A DNA stretch of 15,345 bases. It comes from Bacteroidales bacterium. Lineage in GTDB: Bacteria; Bacteroidota; Bacteroidia; Bacteroidales; Lentimicrobiaceae. The stretch is taken from positions 1-15,345 of the forward strand of contig JALHHH010000065.1 in the NCBI GenBank assembly GCA_022837485.1. Reading direction: 5' to 3'. Under the pieces are notes generated by a model that worked only from the letters and a program-made list of their open reading frames with translations, made no database searches and was not told the origin of the DNA. Shown here one piece after another: positions 7,176 to 14,887 of this stretch; position 1 is the first letter of the stretch, and each line of letters opens with the position of its first letter. The position numbers and the translations under genes are program-made.

Positions 7176-7796
7176 TTAATCGGTAAGCCCGTCATCTTCA
7201 GTCCTGAGTTCAAATTCCATGGTGATGTAAACCAGGCGGTTATCGTACGATTGCAGACCAATTCTTGTTGCAATTTCTCCTTTAAGCATTTTGCCTTCCC
7301 TCCATAGTTTAACCTTGCCGCTCATCGATTCGGGCCGGTTGGAGGAGAGAAAGTCCCTTTCTTCCGAGCCATCCCAGTAACTCACTACCGCATATTCTTC
7401 AACGTAGGGATGCTGTGCGACATATACAGTAGTGTATGTCTTGTCGCGCGTCCAGGGTTTTAGTTGCTGTGTATAAATCATTATGGAAATCACATCATCC
7501 TTGAGCGGAGAATTATCGGGCGGGTAAAAATTGATGGTCATGCTGGCATCCAGGTTTGTTGCCGTTATCATAATGTATGAATCTGAGTCATCTGTGAGGA
7601 TATTCCCGGCAGTCACCAATTTGCCTTCATCAAATTCTATTTCAGTAGTTTCGGTTCCGGATCCAACCCAAATTTTTGCCTTGAACTTTTCGGGATTTAA
7701 AACACTGGTCTGATTGGTTCCATCGTCGTCTTTTCCGCAACTGGTAATGAAAACCGCTGCAAAAAGTATAAGTATTATGTTTATTTTTGATTTCAT
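7176..7796 (-). CDS. Small acidic lipoprotein of unknown function (206 aa)
   Basis: The N-terminus is a type II signal peptide with lipobox ITSC (Cys20), followed by GKDDDG. Lys/Asp runs directly after the lipidated Cys act as surface-export signals in characterised Bacteroidota, so this lipoprotein is probably on the cell surface. The mature part is soluble and rich in beta-type sequence and charged residues. I recognise no domain. It starts 32 nt after the end of the beta-helix lipoprotein gene on the same strand, so the two are probably co-transcribed and may act together. A perfect hairpin lies just after its stop. The function is unassigned. Confidence 0.85.
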   Translation of the reverse strand: MKSKINIILILFAAVFITSCGKDDDGTNQTSVLNPEKFKAKIWVGSGTETTEIEFDEGKLVTAGNILTDDSDSYIMITATNLDASMTINFYPPDNSPLKDDVISIMIYTQQLKPWTRDKTYTTVYVAQHPYVEEYAVVSYWDGSEERDFLSSNRPESMSGKVKLWREGKMLKGEIATRIGLQSYDNRLVYITMEFELRTEDDGLTD

Positions 7797-7828
7797 AGTT
7801 TTTTGCTTTTTAAATATGATTTGTTGAA

Positions 7829-9271
7829 TTAATTTCCTCCGATATCACCCGATGCATTGTTGAAGAATACATTATTGCTCTCTGTCAGGTCGGTACTCCC
7901 CGATGCTTTGAATAAGCCCCAGGTCTGGCTATCGGAAATGGTACTGTTTGTAAGTGTAAGTTTTGAAGGATTGAACATATAAATGTTGGCATCCCGTCCG
8001 CTGCTGTTGCCTCCATAACTGATAATCGCGTAATCAATACTGTTTTCGGGGGAAGCGGACGCCAGTTCTATCCCATTCCAGGCTCCCGGGCTTGCGAAGA
8101 TTCCCGAAAAGGTGATTTTCTCAGAGGCACTGCCATTGGCAATAATTGCTCCGTCAGAGGTTACCCAAAGTCTCGTCCCTGAATTGAAGAGGCAGGTAAC
8201 TCCCGGTTCAAAGGTGAGATTTGTCCGTAGTTCGGCATTGCTCATAAAGTGATAATCAACGCCCAGTGCTTTGATGCTTCCGCTTGATTCAAACCGGGCA
8301 TTTGTCGGACCCTTTACAACTATTGCCTGTATCCCGTTACCGGAGTATTGCGTGGCATAATCAAGCGAATACAGACTATGGGCTCCGACCATCATGGGGG
8401 CATCCGAATTATCGGAAAATGTATTTCCTGAAAAATCAATCAATCCGTTTTCATTTCCGTCAATAAACAGTCCGTATCCATCGGTCAGTGATATCCTCGT
8501 GTTGGTAATCGCTGCCCTGCAAGAAGAACTGCTTTTGATATAAATGGCAGTCTTGTATCCGGCAATGGCAGAACTTCCGGCATGAAGTACCTGCACATGA
8601 TCCAGTTTGTTATTCAGGTTTACCGAGTTGAAGTTGATGGTTTTCCACCATCCTTTAATTTTTTCACTTCCCCTGAAGATGATGTTCCTGGATGCCGTTC
8701 CTCCGGCATTAAGGTAGGCGTTGGCTCCGTTCACAAAAATTGTTATATCGGAGGCGCACTCTATTACTACCCCGGCATCAAGCGTCAGGCCTGCCGTAAT
8801 CTGCACCGAACGGTTTGCATAATAATCGGGATAAGCCTCATCGGTAAACAGGTCGGGAAGAGTGGTATTGCTGCTTATGTTTGACGGCAGTTCTCCTCCG
8901 ATATAAAGGTTAACCACGGCAACGGCCTGGCTCCCCTTGTTGTCTTTAACAACGACTTCAACCTTGTAAATGCCGGGAATGGCCGTTGTAAAGTCGGCTC
9001 GGTTCATCAAAGGAGCGAAAATGGGTACAGATCCGGAAGGGGATGTCACCAGTGTCCAGGTATAGGAAAGTTCATCGCCGTCGGGATCGGTCGCCGTAAT
9101 TTCTATACCGGATGTAACACCGGTCATTCCGATAATAGTTTCATTGTAAACCAGTACCGGTTTATTATTGTCGGGATCCGGATTGCTATCCTTGTCCTTA
9201 CTGCAGGAACTGAAAATTGCTAAGGTTGACATCAGGGCAACCTGGAACAGGTAAAAAGGCATACTTTTCAT
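7829..9271 (-). CDS. PKD/Ig-like plus right-handed beta-helix lipoprotein (480 aa)
   Basis: The signal peptide ends in lipobox FSSC (Cys23), followed by SKDKDSNPDPD, a charged stretch consistent with surface display. Residues about 37-125 form a PKD/cadherin-like beta-sandwich (ATDPDGDELSYTWTL...GIYKVEVVVKDNKG). From about residue 150 to the end there are short repeated beta-strand turns with Asn/Ser/Gly-rich loops (ITIFVNGAN..., ITNTRISLTDGYGLFIDG, LTLTNSTISDSQTWGLF), typical of a right-handed parallel beta-helix. This fold is used by polysaccharide lyases and binding proteins; I see no catalytic motif. The start is ATG at 9271; an in-frame ATG at 9262 is also possible. The gene opens the minus-strand block and is followed by a second lipoprotein gene after 32 nt. 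Confidence 0.87.
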   Translation of the reverse strand: MKSMPFYLFQVALMSTLAIFSSCSKDKDSNPDPDNNKPVLVYNETIIGMTGVTSGIEITATDPDGDELSYTWTLVTSPSGSVPIFAPLMNRADFTTAIPGIYKVEVVVKDNKGSQAVAVVNLYIGGELPSNISSNTTLPDLFTDEAYPDYYANRSVQITAGLTLDAGVVIECASDITIFVNGANAYLNAGGTASRNIIFRGSEKIKGWWKTINFNSVNLNNKLDHVQVLHAGSSAIAGYKTAIYIKSSSSCRAAITNTRISLTDGYGLFIDGNENGLIDFSGNTFSDNSDAPMMVGAHSLYSLDYATQYSGNGIQAIVVKGPTNARFESSGSIKALGVDYHFMSNAELRTNLTFEPGVTCLFNSGTRLWVTSDGAIIANGSASEKITFSGIFASPGAWNGIELASASPENSIDYAIISYGGNSSGRDANIYMFNPSKLTLTNSTISDSQTWGLFKASGSTDLTESNNVFFNNASGDIGGN

Positions 9272-9411
9272 GATACACGGTTAATTTGGTTTTGTGATGT
9301 CTATTACACCGTTTGTATCAAAACCGGCTCAGCCCGACGCTACTTTTTTTTAATAATTTTCTTTTTGATATTCAGAATCGGAGTTGCACATCCTAAATAC
9401 CAGGTGAGGTG

Positions 9412-9439
9412 TTGCCTGTTTAATAATCTTGTACCTTCG
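9412..9439 (+). promoter_or_regulatory. Probable Bacteroidota-type promoter for the C_GCAxxG gene
   Basis: TTG at 9412-9414 and TAccTTcG at 9432-9439, separated by 17 nt, match the -33/-7 pattern (TTG, TAnnTTTG) with one mismatch in the -7 box. Transcription would start near 9446, leaving a leader of about 43 nt that includes AGGAGG at 9451-9456. Confidence 0.4.
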
Positions 9440-9488
9440 TTTTTCTAAACAGGAGGTACCTTTCAACTCGTACCGGAAAATTGAGATC

Positions 9489-9971
9489 ATGGACAAGGCT
9501 TCTGAGGCTAAACAACTGTTTGCCAATGGCAGCAACTGCGCTCAATCCATTCTTTACCCCTTTGGCCGCGCGTTTTTCAGGGAAGATGTTTCGGCATTCT
9601 TACTGGCTTCTGCCTTCGGCGGAGGAATAGCTTCACGTGGTGAAATGTGCGGAGCGGTGAGCGGTTCGCTGATGGTGATCGGACTGTATTTTGGCTATTC
9701 ACCATCCGGTAATGCATCCGACAAAGCAAATGTTTTGCAGATTACAAATGAATTTCTTCTGGAATTCGAAAACCGTTTTGGCGACCTTCAGTGCAGTAAA
9801 CTGCTGAAACATAATCTCAGTACCACCGAAGGTCGCGATAATGCAAACCACAGCGGTGCTTTTCAGTCCGTTTGCCCTGCATTGATTGAAGGAGCAGCCA
9901 TTCTGCTGGAGCAAATCCTTCAAAAACACACAGCAGTTAACGGTCCTTTGTTTGCAGAGCCCGGCCAATGA
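9489..9971 (+). CDS. C_GCAxxG_C_C family cysteine protein
   Basis: The 160-aa product has the four conserved Cys of this family in order: Cys17 (NGSNCAQS), Cys54 in GEMCGAVSG (the GCAxxG-type motif), Cys102 (DLQCSKLL) and Cys129 (VCPALIEGAA). The family is small, soluble or membrane-associated, and thought to be redox-active or metal-binding; no reaction is established. Length is normal. I chose ATG at 9489. The frame stays open upstream to a TTG at 9431 region, but the family normally begins just before the (E)AxxLFxxGxNCAQ segment. A strong AGGAGG lies 33 nt upstream of this ATG, too far for a usual Shine-Dalgarno. The racemase-family gene follows after 66 nt on the same strand and may be co-transcribed. 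Confidence 0.88.
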   Translation: MDKASEAKQLFANGSNCAQSILYPFGRAFFREDVSAFLLASAFGGGIASRGEMCGAVSGSLMVIGLYFGYSPSGNASDKANVLQITNEFLLEFENRFGDLQCSKLLKHNLSTTEGRDNANHSGAFQSVCPALIEGAAILLEQILQKHTAVNGPLFAEPGQ

Positions 9972-10037
9972 TTACAGGGAATTTTATCAGGATATTATAG
10001 ATCGTTGTTAATGGAATTTCATTAAAATATCTATCGT

Positions 10038-10739
10038 ATGAAGAAAATCGGTTTAATCGGCGGTACTGGACCCGAAGCAACGGTAGACTATTACAAGGCC
10101 ATTATTGATTCCTTCAAGGACGGTAAGGGTGAAATGAATTACCCCGAGATTATTATCTACAGCGTGAGCCTTGGGAAGCTGATGGGATTCATGCGATCGG
10201 GCAATTATGAAAGTGCAATTGCTTACCTGTCTGAAGCGATCGCACGCCTGAAGGATGCAGGAGCAGATTTCGCTGCCATCACCGCCAATACTCCGCACAT
10301 TTTTTTCGATGAAATCAGCGGACGAGCGGGGCTGCCCCTTATCAGCATTGTGGAGGCTGCCCGTACTGAAGCCTTTCGCAGAAACCTGAAGCGTCCTGGA
10401 CTTTTTGGCACGGGTTTCACCATGGATGCATCTTTCTATCCCGATTCCTTCCGGCGAAAAGGGATGGAAGTCGTGCTTCCTGCAAAGGAAGACCGGGAAT
10501 TGCTGCATTATAAGCTCTTTACAGAAATAGAACTCGGTATCTTCAGGGACGACACCCGTGATCTGCTTATAAGTACTATCGGGAAAATGGTGCAACAACA
10601 GCAGATCGACAGCCTTATCCTTGGATGTACCGAATTCCCGCTTATCCTTGCCGACCCGTTCTATTACGGCATACCCATGCTCAATACCACCCGAATTCAC
10701 GTGGATGCGCTGGTGGCTTATTGCCGCGAAAACCCCTGA
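10038..10739 (+). CDS. Asp/Glu/hydantoin racemase family protein (233 aa)
   Basis: The N-terminus IGLIGGTGPEATVDYY and the later GTGFTMDASFY and LILGCTEFPLIL segments are diagnostic of the aspartate/glutamate racemase family (YgeA/RacD-like), cofactor-independent enzymes that use two acid/base residues, usually Cys. The second, Cys197, is present in GCTE. At the first position the usual CNT is ANT (Ala83-Asn84-Thr85). E. coli YgeA has Thr at this place and works on L-Asp and L-Glu; an Ala is less easily reconciled with two-base racemisation, so substrate and activity are uncertain. Full-length for the family. It starts 66 nt after the C_GCAxxG gene and ends 71 nt from the converging carboxyltransferase gene, with a hairpin between them. 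Confidence 0.9.
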   Translation: MKKIGLIGGTGPEATVDYYKAIIDSFKDGKGEMNYPEIIIYSVSLGKLMGFMRSGNYESAIAYLSEAIARLKDAGADFAAITANTPHIFFDEISGRAGLPLISIVEAARTEAFRRNLKRPGLFGTGFTMDASFYPDSFRRKGMEVVLPAKEDRELLHYKLFTEIELGIFRDDTRDLLISTIGKMVQQQQIDSLILGCTEFPLILADPFYYGIPMLNTTRIHVDALVAYCRENP

Positions 10740-10748
10740 TGCAGAAAT

Positions 10749-10782
10749 AAAAAACCCGGACAGTCCATTACGGTGTCCGGGT
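10749..10782 (-). terminator. Intrinsic terminator of the acyl-CoA carboxylase operon
   Basis: ACCCGGACA (10754-10762) pairs perfectly with TGTCCGGGT (10774-10782) over an 11-nt loop. In the minus-strand transcript it is followed by a U-rich tract (A at 10749-10754 on the plus strand). It lies 28 nt past the carboxyltransferase stop. It may also end the converging racemase transcript, but that side has no good U-run. Confidence 0.85.
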
Positions 10783-10810
10783 AAATATTTATGTAATTGT
10801 TATCGCATGC

Positions 10811-12349
10811 TTACAGGGGAATGTTGCCGTGCTTGCGCGGAGGGTTGCTCTTACGCTTGTTCGAGCACATATCGAGTGCCTGAATCAGTTTTCGGCGTGT
10901 GGTTGCCGGATAAATGATCTCATCAATATACCCCTGTTCTGCGGCTTTGTAAGGACTGGCAAATACATCACGGTAGTTTTGTACGGCCTTTGCCTTGTCG
11001 TCGTCGGTAAGCTTATCTCGGAAGATGATGTTTACAGCACCTTCTGCACCCATAACGGCAATTTCAGCAGTTGGCCAGGCGTAGTTCACATCGGCTCCGA
11101 TATGCTTGCTCGACATTACATCGTAAGCTCCTCCGTATGCTTTTCGGGTAATGACGGTAATCTTGGGAACGGTAGCTTCGGCATAGGCATAAAGCAGTTT
11201 TGCTCCGTGCTTGATAATTCCTCCGAATTCCTGTGAAGTGCCGGGTAAGAATCCGGGAACATCCACGAAAGTGACCAGAGGGATGTTGAAAGCATCGCAA
11301 AAGCGCACAAAACGGGCAGCTTTAACCGAGCTGTTGATGTCGAGCACCCCGGCAAGCACAGAGGGCTGGTTAGCCACTATGCCTACCGGTTTCCCGTTCA
11401 GCCGGCCGAAACCGGTAATGATGTTCTGCGCATAATGCGGCATTATCTGCATGAAGTTACCGTCGTCCACCACGCTGTGAATGATTTCGGTCATGTCGTA
11501 CGGCTTATTCGGATCGGCGGGAACAATCCCCTGAAGCTTTTCATCCTCGCGGTTGGGGTCGTCGGTCGATTTCATCACCGGAGGTTCTTCCATGTTGTTG
11601 GAAGGCAGGAAGCTTATCAGCTCCCTGATCATCATCATGGCCTGCTCATCGTCGTCGGCCATAAGATGGGCAACGCCGCTTCTGGCATTGTGCGTCATGG
11701 CACCGCCAAGCTCGTCCTTGGTTACTTCTTCATGGGTGACCGCTTTAATCACATCCGGACCGGTAACAAACATGTAACTCGATTCCTTTGTCATAAGGAT
11801 AAAGTCGGTAATGGCGGGACTGTAAACCGCACCTCCGGCACATGCACCGAGGATGGCACTGATCTGCGGAACCACGCCGCTGCTCATTACGTTGCGGTAA
11901 AATATATCGGCATAACCTGCCAGACTCTCCACACCTTCCTGAATACGTGCTCCGCCGGAGTCGTTGAGTCCGATTACCGGAGCGCCCATCTTAAGGGCCA
12001 GATCCATGATTTTTATTACTTTGTCGGCATTGGCACGGCTCAGCGTTCCCCCGAAAACGGTGAAATCCTGAGCAAATACATACACCAGCCTTCCGTCAAT
12101 TTTACCGTAGCCGCTTACAACCCCGTCGCCCGAAATCAGCGTTTTTTCCATATCAAAATCGCGGGCGCGATGCACCACAAAACGATCGAATTCAACAAAA
12201 GAACCCGGATCCAGAAGCATAACGATACGCTCCCGGGCCGTTTTACGTCCCGTTTTATGCAGTTTGTCGATGCGCTCCTGTCCGCCTCCAAGTTCAGCCT
12301 GGCGGTTGCGTTCTTCGAGCCTGCGGTATATTTCATCCAGATTTGACAT
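10811..12349 (-). CDS. pccB: Acyl-CoA carboxylase carboxyltransferase (propionyl-CoA carboxylase beta)
   Basis: The 512-aa product is a full-length biotin-dependent carboxyltransferase with both crotonase-like halves. LNDSGGARIQEGV (128-140) and GACAGGAVYSPA (168-179) form the N-terminal acyl-CoA site and oxyanion hole. RKAYGGAYDVM (402-412) is the C-terminal biotin-side site. It moves the carboxyl group from carboxybiotin to the alpha carbon of an acyl-CoA in the cytosol. Asp410 in GGAYDVM matches the Asp that favours propionyl-CoA in Streptomyces PccB, where acetyl-CoA-preferring homologues have Ile, so propionyl-CoA is the likely substrate. Close relatives are methylmalonyl-CoA decarboxylase alpha subunits, but the adjacent biotin carboxylase favours an ATP-driven carboxylase. 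It is last in the operon and separated from the carrier gene by a 219-nt repeat-rich spacer. Confidence 0.93.
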   Translation of the reverse strand: MSNLDEIYRRLEERNRQAELGGGQERIDKLHKTGRKTARERIVMLLDPGSFVEFDRFVVHRARDFDMEKTLISGDGVVSGYGKIDGRLVYVFAQDFTVFGGTLSRANADKVIKIMDLALKMGAPVIGLNDSGGARIQEGVESLAGYADIFYRNVMSSGVVPQISAILGACAGGAVYSPAITDFILMTKESSYMFVTGPDVIKAVTHEEVTKDELGGAMTHNARSGVAHLMADDDEQAMMMIRELISFLPSNNMEEPPVMKSTDDPNREDEKLQGIVPADPNKPYDMTEIIHSVVDDGNFMQIMPHYAQNIITGFGRLNGKPVGIVANQPSVLAGVLDINSSVKAARFVRFCDAFNIPLVTFVDVPGFLPGTSQEFGGIIKHGAKLLYAYAEATVPKITVITRKAYGGAYDVMSSKHIGADVNYAWPTAEIAVMGAEGAVNIIFRDKLTDDDKAKAVQNYRDVFASPYKAAEQGYIDEIIYPATTRRKLIQALDMCSNKRKSNPPRKHGNIPL

Positions 12350-12355
12350 ATTCTC

Positions 12356-12449
12356 TATTTGGGATTTTTGATTTCGGACTTTGTTTAAGGCTGAGGTTAA
12401 GGCTGAGTATTTAATTTTTAGAAATTAAAATTAGAAATTAAAAATTAGA
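12356..12449 (-). repeat. Cluster of short AT-rich tandem repeats in the operon spacer
   Basis: Three types of tandem repeat lie side by side upstream of the carboxyltransferase gene. TTAGAAATTAAAA occurs twice in a row (12418-12430, 12431-12443) with a partial third copy. TTAAGGCTGAG occurs twice (12385-12395, 12397-12407), one base apart. In the minus-strand sense, AAATC-type units recur every 7 nt at about 12356-12375. TAATTTTTA (12412-12420) and TAAAAATTA (12439-12447) are also inverted repeats of 9 bp. Confidence 0.8.
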
Positions 12450-12484
12450 CTTTCCTTCCCTTGCTCCTCTTTCTGCCTGGGTCG

Positions 12485-12520
12485 CCTCCGCCTCCGCCTC
12501 CGCCTCCGCCTCCGCCTCCG
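12485..12520. repeat. Perfect (CCTCCG)6 hexanucleotide repeat
   Basis: Six uninterrupted copies of CCTCCG are followed by GCGG. In the operon mRNA this reads as six CGGAGG units, each containing the GGAGG core that can pair with the 16S anti-Shine-Dalgarno. The repeat lies 49 nt after the biotin carrier stop and about 136 nt before the carboxyltransferase start, so it cannot be the direct binding site for that start. Perfect hexamer tracts can lose or gain copies by slippage. Confidence 0.9.
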
Positions 12521-12568
12521 GCGGATGCTCTGGAAGCGGATCTGCTCTGTAAAAACTCGTTTCTTATT

Positions 12569-13078
12569 CTACTCCACCACAACCAGCACCTTATTGCTGT
12601 CCACCGTATCGCCTTCCGCAACATGAACGGACTTAACGGTTCCGGCAGATTTGGCCTTGAATTCGCTTTCCATTTTCATTGCCGATACAATGATAAGTGT
12701 CTGACCTGCTTCTACTGCATCGCCGGTTTTTACAGGAATTTTTACGATCTTCCCGGGCATGGGCGAAACAATGGTATTGCCGCTGTCGGTATCATCGCCT
12801 TTCGACCGGTTCATCCGGTAACGGGTTTGTGCATCGATTACCTCGAGCTGCCACGAATCGTGAAAGGAGTTAACCGTATAATGTCTGGGAGAGCCGTTGT
12901 CGATCATTTCCAGATTGTACGATCTTCCCTTGTAGATCATGGAATAGAGTCCCTGACCAACGCGCATGGCATCCACCTCGTAAATCTCATCATCCACTTT
13001 GAATGTTACCAGGTTACCGTCGCGCTTCAGCTCTTCAACAAGGGCAGTACGCCCGTCAATGTTTATCTCTATTGGCAT
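12569..13078 (-). CDS. Biotin carboxyl carrier protein of acyl-CoA carboxylase
   Basis: This 169-aa protein carries a C-terminal biotinyl domain at about 100-168 (SPMPGKIVKIPVKTGD...VSAMKMESE), with biotin on Lys135 of the AMKM motif. Residues 1-95 form an N-terminal region resembling the linker part of carrier proteins from propionyl-CoA carboxylase and decarboxylase complexes. The carrier shuttles carboxybiotin between the carboxylase and carboxyltransferase active sites. The gene begins 11 nt after the biotin carboxylase stop, consistent with translational coupling. The C-terminus ends VLVVVE with the biotinyl fold complete. Confidence 0.94.
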   Translation of the reverse strand: MPIEINIDGRTALVEELKRDGNLVTFKVDDEIYEVDAMRVGQGLYSMIYKGRSYNLEMIDNGSPRHYTVNSFHDSWQLEVIDAQTRYRMNRSKGDDTDSGNTIVSPMPGKIVKIPVKTGDAVEAGQTLIIVSAMKMESEFKAKSAGTVKSVHVAEGDTVDSNKVLVVVE

Positions 13079-13089
13079 AAATTCAAAGG

Positions 13090-14589
13090 TTAAATGTAAG
13101 CCCGGCGTTCAAAATTCTTCCAGCGGCTGGCCGGTTTCTGTTCTTCCGGAGCCGCTTCCGTGTGCTGAAGTACCGCGGTATATTCCAGATAGGCAGCAAT
13201 CAGGGCCATATCCTCGCATATTCCGTCACAGTCGGCTTTTGAAAACAGAAACTCGCTGTTTTCCTCAATAAAATGGGTGTTGTATTTTCCCGAGCGAAAG
13301 ACCGGCGATTCCATAATGCGGGCAAGGAAAGGTATGGATGTTTTTACCCCGGTAATTTTGTATTCATGCAACGCCCGGCTCATCCTGCCGATGGCCTCAT
13401 CCCGGTTGGGTGCCCATACAATCAGCTTCGAAATCATGGGATCGTAGTAGATGGGAATGGTATACCCCTCGTAAACATACCCGTCGTGCCGCACTCCCAA
13501 CCCGAGAGGTTCGGAAATATGACGTATGGTTCCCGGACTCGGCATGAAATTCTGGTCAGGGTCTTCTGCATATATCCGGCACTCGATGGCGTGGCCCGAC
13601 TGCTTCAGATCCTCCTGACGATAGGAGAGGGGTATGCCGTTGGCGATGTTGATCATCTCCTTCACCAGGTCAACACCAACCACGCGTTCCGTGATCGGAT
13701 GCTCTACCTGAAGGCGGGTGTTCATTTCCAGGAAGTAGTAGTTCAGATTGTCGTCAACAATAAATTCTATGGTTCCGGCTCCGTGATAATTACACGCTTT
13801 GGCGGCTGCAACGGCATGGGCTCCCATTTCGGCCCGTATAGCGGGGGTTAGCAGGGGCGAAGGAGTTTCTTCCACCACTTTTTGATGTCTGCGCTGCACC
13901 GAACACTCCCGTTCAAACAGATGTATGGCATTTCCGTGTTTGTCTGCAAGTATCTGAAATTCAATATGGTGAGGCGATTCTATGTACTTCTCGATGTAAA
14001 CGGCATCGTCGCCAAAGGCTGCTTTTGCCTCCGAACGGGCACCACGAAGGGAGCTTTCAACGGATGCTTCATCCTTTACCAGGCGCATTCCCTTCCCGCC
14101 ACCGCCGGCGGATGCTTTTATCATCACCGGCAGACCGATCTCACGAATCTTATCTATGGCCTCCTCAAAACTGGTAATGGCACCAACTGTTCCCGGAACA
14201 ACGGGTACGCCTGCAGCTATCATGGTTTTGCGGGCAGTAATTTTATCTCCCATCTGACGGATGGCATCCGGACCCGGACCGATAAATTCAATGCCTTCGG
14301 CACTGCAGCGCTCCGAAAACTCCGCATTCTCCGAAAGAAATCCATAGCCCGGATGAATGGCATCCGCTTTCGATTTGCGGGCTACCTCAAGTATACGCTC
14401 AATGTTCAGATAACTCTCGGAAGAAGGTGCTGCTCCGATGTAATAGGCCTCGTCGGCATAGCGAACATGCATGGCTGTGCGATCGGCTTCAGAATATACA
14501 GCAACAGTGGGGATTCCCATCTCGCGGCACGACCGCATGATACGTACCGCGATCTCTCCACGGTTTGCTACAAGAACTTTCTTGATCAT
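13090..14589 (-). CDS. accC: Biotin carboxylase subunit of acyl-CoA carboxylase
   Basis: The 499-aa ATP-grasp enzyme has every landmark of biotin carboxylase: KKVLVANRGEIAVRI at the N-terminus, HPGYGFLSEN (79-88), the ATP glycine-rich loop AGGGGKGM (161-168), and the catalytic EMNTRLQVEH (288-297) with Arg292. It carboxylates the biotin of the carrier protein using ATP and bicarbonate. The core of about 445 residues is followed by a 50-residue tail, rich in Ala/Glu/Pro, that is longer than in E. coli AccC. It is first in the operon. The start is ATG at 14589, and the 298-nt gap to the divergent HAD gene must hold its promoter; only a weak -7 match (TCAGTTTG, minus strand near 14698-14691) is visible. 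Confidence 0.95.
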   Translation of the reverse strand: MIKKVLVANRGEIAVRIMRSCREMGIPTVAVYSEADRTAMHVRYADEAYYIGAAPSSESYLNIERILEVARKSKADAIHPGYGFLSENAEFSERCSAEGIEFIGPGPDAIRQMGDKITARKTMIAAGVPVVPGTVGAITSFEEAIDKIREIGLPVMIKASAGGGGKGMRLVKDEASVESSLRGARSEAKAAFGDDAVYIEKYIESPHHIEFQILADKHGNAIHLFERECSVQRRHQKVVEETPSPLLTPAIRAEMGAHAVAAAKACNYHGAGTIEFIVDDNLNYYFLEMNTRLQVEHPITERVVGVDLVKEMINIANGIPLSYRQEDLKQSGHAIECRIYAEDPDQNFMPSPGTIRHISEPLGLGVRHDGYVYEGYTIPIYYDPMISKLIVWAPNRDEAIGRMSRALHEYKITGVKTSIPFLARIMESPVFRSGKYNTHFIEENSEFLFSKADCDGICEDMALIAAYLEYTAVLQHTEAAPEEQKPASRWKNFERRAYI

Positions 14590-14838
14590 ATAATTCTGTT
14601 AGTGACTGAAAAACAGCATACTTTCCCCTTAAAACAGCCCGATATCAGGGGCTTCAGGCCTGCCAGGGTTTTTCATTAACGGAATATTAACAAACTGATG
14701 GTAGGATTGTTTACCAATTAACGTTTCAGTCCGAATGCCCCGGTCCGGAAGCCCTGCTTTATCACCTTCATCTGGCAGTACCTCCGGCACTTTGCTATTT
14801 TTATCAAACCGTTCTGTATAGCGATACTTCGTTACGAG

Positions 14839-14868
14839 TTGAATACAACAGGGTTTACATTACATTTG
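14839..14868 (+). promoter_or_regulatory. Strong Bacteroidota-type promoter for the HAD gene
   Basis: TTG at 14839-14841 and a perfect TAcaTTTG at 14861-14868, 19 nt apart, match the -33/-7 consensus of this phylum. Initiation near 14875 would give a leader of only about 13 nt before the ATG at 14888. This is the best promoter match in the window. Confidence 0.78.
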
Positions 14869-14887
14869 CATAAAATACATCCTCAAA

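Noticed and set aside
11435..12346. A 303-codon open frame on the plus strand across the carboxyltransferase gene
   Set aside because: It is antisense to a clearly conserved gene, its translation has no domain-like features, and it reflects GC-rich codon positions of the real gene.
12461..13093. Plus-strand frame with a poly-proline run followed by 180 residues
   Set aside because: The proline run is the translated CCTCCG repeat, and the remainder is antisense to the biotin carrier gene.
13273..14679. Plus-strand open frames of 192 and 265 codons opposite the biotin carboxylase gene
   Set aside because: They are antisense shadows of an unambiguous enzyme gene, with no plausible promoter or domain.
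14691..14717. Possible minus-strand promoter for the biotin carboxylase gene (TCAGTTTG with an upstream TTGG)
   Set aside because: The -7 box has a mismatch at a key base and the spacing of about 15 nt is short for this promoter type, so it is not listed as a feature.
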